Part shown: one piece after another, positions 1 to 5,150 of the stretch
How positions within the stretch are numbered: position 1 is the first letter of the stretch
How the letters are laid out: every line of letters starts with the position of its first letter
Assembly: GCA_900552715.1 (NCBI GenBank)
Contig: USAV01000081.1
Span: 1-8,509 of the forward strand
Length of the DNA: 8,509 nucleotides
DNA from: an uncultured Veillonella sp.
Lineage (GTDB): Bacteria > Bacillota > Negativicutes > Veillonellales > Veillonellaceae
Reading direction: 5' to 3'
Translations under genes and position numbers: made by a program
The notes under the pieces: model-generated
Databases searched by the model: none
What the model was told of the DNA's origin: nothing
The model's input: the letters and a program-made list of their open reading frames with translations, nothing else

Positions 1-479
1 TTCTCCAACTGCGTATGAGCAAATGCATAATTATCTGATTCATAGCGTTTTTCTTTATAATACGTATCTAGCTCTTTCACGACTACCACAACGTCGTGTA
101 ATACCGGTAATAAAGCATCTGTAGCTGCTTCCAAGTCACTATGTGTGTGCCCCGCTTCTCGCGCCGCAATGAGTTCTTGCTCAAGACGTTCATAATCCCG
201 CACCTTAAACTCAGCTAGCGGTACATTTTGTTGTGCGTGCTGCACCGTTTCCATATGTTGATGACTATATTTTACACTAGTGAAATTAAACTCATTTGTG
301 GCAGCCAAATAAAATCTAAAAACGCGCCAGATTTCCTTCTCACTATCGCTTTGCGTAGCTTTCACCTGACTATTTGTCTTTAAATTATCCATATTAAACT
401 CACAACCACTTACAACGCCTACACTCGCCACGATACACACAACTAAACCTATCCGGTGCCACCAATTCTGACCACTCAT
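1..479 (-). CDS. DUF3829-like lipoprotein, 3' end outside window
   Basis: This open frame of 159 codons runs off the left edge with no stop, so the C-terminus is missing. The ATG at 477-479 is preceded by AGGAGA at 485-490. Residues 9-25 are hydrophobic and end in a lipobox, V-S-G-C, with Cys26 as the likely lipidated residue, so the product should be a membrane-anchored lipoprotein facing outside the cytoplasm. The rest is soluble and probably helical. The stretch around residues 115-155 (LLPVLHDV, then KELDTYYKEKRYESDNYAFAH) resembles the end of DUF3829 (YiiG-like) lipoproteins as I remember that family. The family's function is not established. A promoter at 527-555 appears to be its own, and a small RNA gene lies immediately upstream. 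The lipoprotein call is firm; the family call is moderate. Confidence 0.72.
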   Translation of the reverse strand, partial: MSGQNWWHRIGLVVCIVASVGVVSGCEFNMDNLKTNSQVKATQSDSEKEIWRVFRFYLAATNEFNFTSVKYSHQHMETVQHAQQNVPLAEFKVRDYERLEQELIAAREAGHTHSDLEAATDALLPVLHDVVVVVKELDTYYKEKRYESDNYAFAHTQLE

Positions 480-526
480 CTATCTCTCCTAAATGCTCTA
501 CATTCCCATAAATTAATATTACAGAT

Positions 527-555
527 ATTGTATAAAATTAATACATCCAATTCAA
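527..555 (-). promoter_or_regulatory. Candidate promoter for the lipoprotein gene
   Basis: On the minus strand TTGAAT (550-555) and TACAAT (527-532) are separated by 17 bp, a good sigma-70-type arrangement. Transcription would start near 520, giving a leader of about 40 bases before the lipoprotein ATG. It lies downstream of the terminator at 583-603, which suggests that the lipoprotein does not depend on readthrough from the small RNA upstream. Confidence 0.5.
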
Positions 556-576
556 GATGAGGAAATAACAAGACAT

Positions 577-680
577 AAGAAAACCCCATACAAAGTATGG
601 GGTATAAAATATTATATTTTGGATAATAACTGTGGGGCGAACATTTCGCTCTATCAAGGCCCACCTTAGTGTTATTCTAT
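577..680 (-). ncRNA. Candidate structured small RNA of about 100 nt
   Basis: No credible coding frame covers this stretch, yet it has a near-consensus promoter (687-716) and an intrinsic terminator (583-603), giving a predicted transcript of about 100 bases. Read on the minus strand it folds into three stacked helices. P1 is AAUAAC (676-671) with GUUAUU (630-625). P2 is GUGGG (664-660) with CCCAC (636-632). P3 is GCGAA (649-645) with UUCGC (641-637), closing an AUG loop. All of the larger unpaired segments are on the 5' side: ACUAAG between P1 and P2, and a 10-nt CCUUGAUAGA between P2 and P3. An A/U-rich linker leads to the terminator. I do not recognise the family; it lacks the hallmarks I know for SRP RNA, T-box leaders, 6S RNA or common riboswitches. 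It could be a trans-acting sRNA or a cis-acting leader of the lipoprotein gene. The separate promoter of that gene favours the former. Confidence 0.6.
583..603 (-). terminator. Intrinsic terminator of the small RNA
   Basis: A perfect 9-bp stem (ACCCCATAC with GTATGGGGT) closes a 3-nt loop. On the minus strand it is followed directly by TTTTCTT. The T-run is better on this strand than on the plus strand. It ends the small RNA and is also the first terminator downstream of the 744-1409 gene. Confidence 0.75.
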
Positions 681-686
681 ACGATT

Positions 687-716
687 AGTATAACAATTAA
701 ATTTTACTGATGTCAA
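687..716 (-). promoter_or_regulatory. Strong sigma-70-type promoter for the small RNA
   Basis: On the minus strand a perfect TTGACA (711-716) is followed after 18 bp by TATACT (687-692), or after 17 bp by TTATAC (688-693). This is the best promoter match in the window. It sits 27 bp past the stop codon of the 744-1409 gene, and nothing downstream but the structured RNA is close enough to be its obvious target. The start of transcription is expected around 679-681. Confidence 0.72.
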
Positions 717-743
717 TCAAGCGACTTAAGAAATGGCTGCTAA

Positions 744-1409
744 TTAAATTCTATCAAATCCATCATATGGTAAGTCATACGTCTTATAGTCATAGCCAGT
801 AATACGCCACATTTTATTATCCATTTGAGTCATTTCTATAGGTAATACTTTGGTTTCATTAGTCTTCGTATCCAATGCGCGAATTTCTATATTAACAACT
901 CCATCTTTCTTACTTTCTTCCTCTATGGAAATTAATTCATATCGTCCTACTTCTTTTAACGTCTGCAAATTATCTTTAAATGGATCTTTAGGATCAGGTC
1001 TATGTGGTATATGACTTCTTAAATCTTGGTTAAGTAATACCTCTTTTACATCTAAATAATAATTATCTATTGCTGTAAATAGCAATGCTTCTCCAAGATT
1101 CAAAATCTTAGTTTCTCCTTTTGAATTAGTTTGAGATATATTCCGTCCATCAGATTCTTTAAGTAATTTTTCGATATATGGATCATAAATACGGTGTAAA
1201 ATACCTTCGCCATCTACGTATTTAAAAAATGTATCCGGATCACCATTTTGAATTGATTCATATATAATCTTTAAAGAGTATTCAGGTGACTGCTGATACT
1301 GCTTATTCAGATGATCTGTATACATTTTGTAGCCTATACCTGCCACTGCCATAATACCTATCAATGCAAAAACTAAAAACTTAGCTATACTTACCTTTAT
1401 AAATTTCAT
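744..1409 (-). CDS. Membrane-anchored or secreted DUF2939-like protein
   Basis: This 221-residue protein has a basic N-terminus and a hydrophobic segment at about residues 10-27, which is either an uncleaved anchor or a signal peptide. The remainder is soluble and should lie outside the membrane. The sequence after residue 40 (SPEYSLKIIYESIQNGD, then FFKYVD) has the pattern of DUF2939-type and other NTF2-like domains: a helix, then a residue pair such as GD, then a conserved VD. The C-terminal MWRITGYDY resembles the closing strand of such folds. The function is unknown. The ATG at 1407-1409 has GAGAGGG about 10 bases upstream. A candidate promoter lies at 1482-1510. No terminator occurs between its stop and the small RNA promoter, so its mRNA may read through the small RNA to 583-603. 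The coding call is secure; the family is a moderate call. Confidence 0.8.
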   Translation of the reverse strand: MKFIKVSIAKFLVFALIGIMAVAGIGYKMYTDHLNKQYQQSPEYSLKIIYESIQNGDPDTFFKYVDGEGILHRIYDPYIEKLLKESDGRNISQTNSKGETKILNLGEALLFTAIDNYYLDVKEVLLNQDLRSHIPHRPDPKDPFKDNLQTLKEVGRYELISIEEESKKDGVVNIEIRALDTKTNETKVLPIEMTQMDNKMWRITGYDYKTYDLPYDGFDRI

Positions 1410-1481
1410 TACTATTATCCCTCTCTCATCAGATAATTTATTGCGTCACATAATTAACTTACAATATATCATAGCCATGAG

Positions 1482-1510
1482 TTTATAGATAGTTTAAATT
1501 TATAGATCAA
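1482..1510 (-). promoter_or_regulatory. Candidate promoter for the DUF2939-like gene
   Basis: On the minus strand TTGATC (1505-1510) and TATAAA (1482-1487) are spaced 17 bp apart, just past the terminator of the preceding DUF805 gene. The leader would be about 65 bases. The surroundings are very A/T-rich, so a chance match is possible. Confidence 0.42.
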
Positions 1511-1519
1511 CACATAAAA

Positions 1520-1554
1520 ATGCCACCTTTATTATGTTCCAATAAAGGTGGCAT
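1520..1554 (-). terminator. Intrinsic terminator after DUF805 gene 1577-2107
   Basis: A perfect 14-bp stem (ATGCCACCTTTATT with its complement) has a 7-nt loop. On the minus strand it is followed by TTTTTATG. It begins 23 bp past the DUF805 stop codon. This isolates the DUF2939-like gene from the DUF805 genes upstream. Confidence 0.85.
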
Positions 1555-1576
1555 ATTCATATAACTAAACTTTCTA

Positions 1577-2107
1577 TTATAGTGCTAAAAAGGATATCCA
1601 AATATTAAGAACCCAAAGGCAGAGGCACACAATCATTGCTTTTTGGTCCATGCTTTCAGATGGTGTTTCTTTGAGGCCCGTACGAGCAGCTTCTTCAGCT
1701 GTAATTGTTTCATAGCTTGTTGGAGAACCATATTGGTTATCGCCTACATCACCCGGTTTAGCCAATAAATAGATGACATATACAAGACCGATGATTGGAA
1801 CAAATGGAAGTAGCAAAAACCATCCAGATTTATTTATATCATGTAAACGACGAACTGCAATACCAGTATACGGTAAGAATACAGCACAAGTGTAAGCAAA
1901 GGATAATAAATTAAAGAGGGATCCCAAGAATGAATGTCCAAAAATAAATCTTAATACACTAAATACAAAACCTATGACAACTGTAACTGCTACAAATCGC
2001 CAATATTCACTGCGGCTTGCTCGACCACTAAAATTAACAAAATTACCAAGTACAGAATGCTTGAAGTTATCAACATACGCCAAGTTTTTAATGTTTAAAT
2101 CAGTCAT
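1577..2107 (-). CDS. DUF805 family membrane protein (copy 1)
   Basis: This 176-residue integral membrane protein has all the marks of DUF805: GRASRSEYW at 28-36 ahead of the first membrane segment, VRRLHDINKSGW at 85-96 between segments, and KPGDVGDNQYG at 117-127 after the third. Hydrophobic stretches lie at about 38-56, 60-82 and 97-116. Beyond the usual family end there is an acidic linker with TGLKETP (143-149) and a further C-terminal segment at about 157-175. The biochemical role of DUF805 is not known. AGGAGAGA at 2111-2118 supports the ATG at 2105-2107. It is flanked on both sides by terminators, so it is probably transcribed alone; a lone TATAAT (2144-2149) sits between the upstream terminator and the start, without a good -35. 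Confidence 0.9.
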   Translation of the reverse strand: MTDLNIKNLAYVDNFKHSVLGNFVNFSGRASRSEYWRFVAVTVVIGFVFSVLRFIFGHSFLGSLFNLLSFAYTCAVFLPYTGIAVRRLHDINKSGWFLLLPFVPIIGLVYVIYLLAKPGDVGDNQYGSPTSYETITAEEAARTGLKETPSESMDQKAMIVCLCLWVLNIWISFLAL

Positions 2108-2155
2108 AATTCTCTCCTATAAAATGACAATTGAAATTAATTTATTATACAACAA

Positions 2156-2186
2156 AACAGCCTCCTGCACCATGCAAGAGGCTGTT
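2156..2186 (-). terminator. Intrinsic terminator after zinc-ribbon DUF805 gene
   Basis: A 9-bp stem (AACAGCCTC with GAGGCTGTT) is extended by TGCA/TGCA across one mismatch, closing a 3-nt loop. On the minus strand it runs into TTTTGTTGT. It starts about 20 bp past the stop codon at 2208. It separates two paralogous DUF805 genes that would otherwise look like an operon. Confidence 0.75.
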
Positions 2187-2207
2187 ATTTGTATGTGTAT
2201 TTTATTT

Positions 2208-2843
2208 TTACATTGCACTAGTCATTAGCAATCGATCTACTAGGAACCATAGCACAAAGATGGCACATAGTAGTCCTGCTGTAAGGCCTGTGGTAGGTGT
2301 AGCATCAATCAAACCAATTTCATGAGCCATTTGCTTTGTGAGAATAACGTGCCCTGTTGGTAATCCAAAACGGTTTGTATGGCTTTCACCAGGAAGAGCC
2401 ATTAACACTAACAATATAATTGTACCAACGACAGGAACGAGTCCCACAAAGACAAGTCCGCCAGAACGGCCTTGATCGTGCAAGCGTCGTACTGCAACAG
2501 CTACGCTAGGGATGACCATAACGACGGACATAAGTACAAGAATGACTAGCCCGAAGCCAACGCCAACCACACTAGAGAGCGGACTGATATAGCTCAAGAA
2601 TGCACAGGTGAATAGAATAGCCACAAATAGCAATTGATACACCAAAAAGAAATTCCAATATTCGCTACGGCTAGCACGCCCTTCAAAGTCAGCGTATTTA
2701 TAAACAAAACATTGTTTAAAGTTTTCAATCATGCCTAGACTATATTTATCTAACGAAATGGGTGCTTTACGAATACGTCCACAGTTTGGACAGTATCGTT
2801 CACTTTTTAACACCTCGTGTCCACAATAGGGACAAGGTCTCAT
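2208..2843 (-). CDS. Zinc-ribbon DUF805 membrane protein (copy 2)
   Basis: This protein has 211 residues from the chosen start. The N-terminus has CPYC (4-7) and CPNC (18-21), a four-cysteine zinc ribbon of the type found ahead of many bacterial membrane domains. A basic linker follows, then DUF805 with GRASRSEYW at 55-63, VRRLHDQGRSGG at 118-129 and PGESHTNRFG at 151-160. Membrane segments lie at about 65-86, 92-117, 130-150 and 187-206, the last beyond the usual family end. The ribbon should be cytoplasmic, possibly sensing or docking; its partner is unknown. An in-frame ATG exists 14 codons upstream (2885), but AAGGAG at 2850-2855 lies 6 bases before the 2843 start, and the ribbon then begins at once, so I prefer 2843. 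The gene ends in its own terminator. No convincing promoter was found in 2844-3061. Confidence 0.87.
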   Translation of the reverse strand: MRPCPYCGHEVLKSERYCPNCGRIRKAPISLDKYSLGMIENFKQCFVYKYADFEGRASRSEYWNFFLVYQLLFVAILFTCAFLSYISPLSSVVGVGFGLVILVLMSVVMVIPSVAVAVRRLHDQGRSGGLVFVGLVPVVGTIILLVLMALPGESHTNRFGLPTGHVILTKQMAHEIGLIDATPTTGLTAGLLCAIFVLWFLVDRLLMTSAM

Positions 2844-2849
2844 ACTAAA

Positions 2850-2855
2850 CTCCTT
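2850..2855 (-). promoter_or_regulatory. Ribosome binding site fixing the start at 2843
   Basis: AAGGAG on the minus strand lies 6 bases ahead of the ATG at 2841-2843. The alternative upstream ATG (2883-2885) has only a weak AGGA. The extra 14 residues it would add contain no recognisable element. Confidence 0.7.
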
Positions 2856-2919
2856 CCATTCACAGCAGGAAACAGTGAAGCTCATAAAGTCCTGTTGTTC
2901 TTAACACATATAGTAACTT

Positions 2920-2945
2920 AGATATGTTGTAACATAACCATATCT
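2920..2945. repeat. Short inverted repeat upstream of zinc-ribbon DUF805 gene
   Basis: AGATATG (2920-2926) and CATATCT (2939-2945) form 7-bp inverted arms around a 12-bp spacer, some 80 bp upstream of the 2843 start. It could be an operator. It lies in A/T-rich sequence, where such repeats arise easily by chance. Confidence 0.3.
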
Positions 2946-3061
2946 ATATTTTTAAATTCATCTTGATTTCATTTTACTACAAAGTGTTATATTGTCTATA
3001 AAGGAGTTGTTAAACTTTTATAAAATAAAATAATAAGTATGCTATTTGATACAGGTTAATA

Positions 3062-3631
3062 CTATATGTAACCATTGGCATTAATGCCATACCATAATAT
3101 ATCACCGATAGTATCACCAAAGACGATGGATTGGAGAACAAAGATGGTAATGCCCATAACCCAGTCTTGTTTTCGAGATGGAGTTGCTTCAAGCCCTGTA
3201 GATTCACTTATATTCCTAGTAATAGGTATATAGGCAGTTCTTTCACCGTAACCATTCTCTCCTTCATCGCCTCGTTTCAATTCATAGTTCAAGAATATAA
3301 AGAAGCCTATAATGGGAATAAAGGAAATCAGTTGAGTCCAGCCGCTACGGCCAATATCATGCATACGTCGCGTTGTGATGGCGATATTGGGAATCACGAA
3401 AAATAAAGTGACTAACAACCTAATCGTATCAATAATAGACTCGAAGTTATAAAGACCAATACCTTTACAAAGAATGGCCACTACCCCTAGTGTTCCTTGA
3501 ACCATCATCATTCCAGCCATGAATCGCCAGTATTCACTACGGCTTGCACGACCTTTAAAATTGGCGTAGTTTTTGATGCCTAGCACGAAGGCATCGGTAT
3601 AGTTTAAATCATATACATTTACAGATGCCAT
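3062..3631 (-). CDS. DUF805 family membrane protein (copy 3)
   Basis: This protein has 189 residues from the chosen start. It has a canonical DUF805 layout: GRASRSEYW at 27-35, TRRMHDIGRSGW at 87-98 (Met in place of the usual Leu), and KRGDEGENGYG at 119-129. Hydrophobic segments lie at about 37-56, 66-86 and 99-118. As in copy 1, a linker with TGLEATP (145-151) leads to an additional C-terminal hydrophobic segment at about 157-180. A longer frame begins at 3685 inside the upstream gene, but AGGAGG at 3638-3643 lies 6 bases before the ATG at 3629-3631, and alignment with copy 1 starts there. The stop of the upstream gene is one base away, so the two are almost certainly co-transcribed and probably translationally coupled. 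No strong terminator was seen after its stop, only A/T-rich sequence. Confidence 0.88.
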   Translation of the reverse strand: MASVNVYDLNYTDAFVLGIKNYANFKGRASRSEYWRFMAGMMMVQGTLGVVAILCKGIGLYNFESIIDTIRLLVTLFFVIPNIAITTRRMHDIGRSGWTQLISFIPIIGFFIFLNYELKRGDEGENGYGERTAYIPITRNISESTGLEATPSRKQDWVMGITIFVLQSIVFGDTIGDILWYGINANGYI

Positions 3632-3632
3632 A

Positions 3633-4556
3633 CTAGTCCTCCTCAAACTCTTCAAAACCAACGATTTTCCAACCGTTACCCACACTATATAAACGTACTA
3701 ACATAGATGGTCTTTTATCTACAAAGTCCACTCTATATCCGATATAATCCACCGTTACATCATCATCAATATCTTGAGATACATAGTCTAATTGTATAGA
3801 TGCCACAGCAGAACGTTGTTCCTTTGCCTTAGCCTGTTGCCAAAGATCAAAGGTGCCATATCGTTCCATTTCACGACTGCTCAAATCACGATACGCACTA
3901 TGATAATCGCCGTTAGCCAGTTCTTGGTAATACTCTTTCACCACTAGATAGCCTTCTGTTGTGGCAGAATCACTATGTAATAGACGGTTTGCTTTTTTGG
4001 TAAAAGCCCCCTGCCCCAAGTTCCCAAAGGCAGTTTCTTCTATCATATAGTTATGCCCCATCATAGATGTGCCTACACTGTTTGCAATCCAGCCTAAAAC
4101 AAGAACAGCCACGATGAAAGCCCCCGAAACAGATTTCTTTTCATGTATACTAGGTTCTACAGATATCTGCTCATTAGTTATGCTTGCTTCTTGTGTGGGA
4201 GCTGTTCTCTTACATAATAAATAAAGCAATGCAATCCATCCTAAAATAGGAACAAAGATGAGAATCATCAAGGTTGGATCATTATTAGAATCACGTAACC
4301 GTCTCGCTACCATCATAATGGTCGGTAACACCAACAGTACTGTTAATGCCGTCAATACGCCGCCCCCTAAGGATATGGCATATAAAAATCCAGAAGGTAT
4401 GAAGGTAGCAAGACCTGTTATAAATGTAACTAGACCATATACAAAGGTCATAGCGCTTATGGTGAGCCAAAAGTCGGCTGTCGTTGTTCGTCCCTTATGA
4501 TTCGCATAGTTTTCTACTAGCTCACGATAGAGGATTTCAAATACTCTCTGCTTCAT
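3633..4556 (-). CDS. Divergent DUF805 protein with extracytoplasmic C-terminal domain
   Basis: This 307-residue protein has an N-terminal half with the DUF805 plan but worn signatures: GRTTTADFW at 22-30 replaces GRASRSEYW, and ARRLRDSNNDP at 84-94 replaces RRLHDxxxSGW. Membrane segments lie at about 31-53, 58-82 and 95-115. The third is followed by a polar linker (118-143) in place of the usual GD..N.YG motif. A further membrane helix at about 144-165 leads to a soluble domain of some 140 residues. Within it, residues 203-230 (YLVVKEYYQELANGDYHSAY onward) and the closing GWKIVGFEEF match the general pattern of NTF2-like or DUF4878-like domains. The domain's side of the membrane is inferred from the helix count. 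AGGAGA at 4560-4565 supports the start. It is the first gene of a pair with copy 3, one base apart. The function is unknown. Confidence 0.85.
   Translation of the reverse strand: MKQRVFEILYRELVENYANHKGRTTTADFWLTISAMTFVYGLVTFITGLATFIPSGFLYAISLGGGVLTALTVLLVLPTIMMVARRLRDSNNDPTLMILIFVPILGWIALLYLLCKRTAPTQEASITNEQISVEPSIHEKKSVSGAFIVAVLVLGWIANSVGTSMMGHNYMIEETAFGNLGQGAFTKKANRLLHSDSATTEGYLVVKEYYQELANGDYHSAYRDLSSREMERYGTFDLWQQAKAKEQRSAVASIQLDYVSQDIDDDVTVDYIGYRVDFVDKRPSMLVRLYSVGNGWKIVGFEEFEED
3638..3643 (-). promoter_or_regulatory. Ribosome binding site inside the preceding gene
   Basis: AGGAGG on the minus strand lies within the last Glu-Glu-Asp codons of the upstream fusion gene, 6 bases before the copy 3 ATG. 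It fixes the 3631 start and makes reinitiation by ribosomes finishing the upstream gene likely. Confidence 0.75.
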
Positions 4557-4581
4557 AAATCTCCTACTATATTTAGATATG

Positions 4582-4708
4582 ATACAAACTTAGATAACCC
4601 TATTATACTATGCTTTACCAAACCTCTCATTTCATTTTTTCTTCATCAATTTTATCTATACTAATAATATATTTTTTACAACTAAAATTCGTGCAATTAA
4701 GTTTGTAT
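4582..4708. repeat. 11-bp inverted repeat spanning the divergent intergenic region
   Basis: ATACAAACTTA at 4582-4592 and its exact complement TAAGTTTGTAT at 4698-4708 are 105 bp apart. Each arm lies 14-26 bp upstream of the start codon of the gene it faces, close to the ribosome binding sites. A shared regulator or a similar start-region element is possible. A TTTACA (4675-4680) lies 17 bp before the right arm, which would put TAAGTT in a weak -10 position. Confidence 0.4.
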
Positions 4709-4722
4709 AGGAGATAATAATT

Positions 4723-5013
4723 ATGAACGCTAAATTGACTAAAGTAGTAGCTATGGCCAGCTTGGCAGCATTCTTAACAGTTGGTATTGGTGCCAATGTA
4801 GCACAAGCCAAAGATTACCACTTCAAAATCGGCGAAAACCATCGCATGGTAAAGAACGATGATGGCACAGTAGATAGCAGTGCTCATCCATGGTTCAAAC
4901 CAGATCAAAAGAAACATAGAAAACACAAAATTTCTGAACGTGAAAAACATGACAAAAACGCAACTGCAAAACGCAGTGAACGTCATCAACGTTCCGAATC
5001 TACAAACGGCTAA
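4723..5013 (+). CDS. Small secreted basic, histidine-rich protein
   Basis: This protein has 96 residues. Residues 1-29 form a typical signal peptide: Lys at 4 and 7, a hydrophobic core at 8-24, and an A-Q-A cleavage site after Ala29. The mature 67 residues have no hydrophobic stretch. They contain about 11 Lys, 6 Arg and 7 His against 11 acidic residues, with a KKHRKHK cluster at 63-69. The product should be a soluble periplasmic or released cationic peptide, probably disordered in its C-terminal half. I do not recognise a family; metal or anion binding is only a guess from composition. AGGAGA at 4709-4714 supports the start. It is the only gene here on the plus strand. It diverges from the DUF805 pair and converges on trpA, with a shared terminator between. 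Confidence 0.75.
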   Translation: MNAKLTKVVAMASLAAFLTVGIGANVAQAKDYHFKIGENHRMVKNDDGTVDSSAHPWFKPDQKKHRKHKISEREKHDKNATAKRSERHQRSESTNG

Positions 5014-5074
5014 TCATTCCCCTTTCATAACTGGTTATCCAGTCATATAACACATAACTAAACTAACTAACCTA

Positions 5075-5108
5075 AAAAGGACGTTATACACATGTATAAC
5101 GTCCTTTT
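5075..5108. terminator. Bidirectional terminator between secreted protein gene and trpA
   Basis: AAAAGGACGTTATACA pairs perfectly with the complementary arm at 5093-5108, giving about 15-16 bp closed by a tiny loop. The outer A and T runs give CCTTTTATT on the plus strand and CCTTTTTAG on the minus strand, so it can end transcripts from both directions. It lies 61 bp past the secreted protein gene and 42 bp past trpA. A smaller hairpin without a T-run (ACTGG-TTAT-CCAGT, 5030-5043) precedes it on the plus side. Confidence 0.85.
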
Positions 5109-5150
5109 ATTATGAATTCTATTATCTATTTTATTATGCGATAGCTCTTA

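Noticed and set aside
476..664. 62-codon minus-strand frame over the small RNA region
   Set aside because: It starts inside the predicted RNA helices, runs through the terminator and has no ribosome binding site. The promoter, helix and terminator layout fits an RNA gene better.
625..676. Resemblance of the small RNA to a T-box leader (GGTGGNCC-like sequence)
   Set aside because: The conserved T-box antiterminator core GGGTGGNACCGCG is absent, no specifier stem is visible, and the transcript is too short.
3001..3061. A/T-rich imperfect hairpin after DUF805 copy 3, considered as a terminator
   Set aside because: The arms are short and nearly all A/T with no G/C-rich stem; it is not distinguishable from background.
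3010..3207. 65-codon minus-strand frame overlapping the end of DUF805 copy 3
   Set aside because: It overlaps a secure gene in another frame and has no ribosome binding site or family pattern.
4709..4724. ATAATAATTAT near the start of the secreted protein gene as a possible Fur-type site
   Set aside because: The match to the iron-box pattern is short and overlaps the ribosome binding site in A/T-rich DNA.
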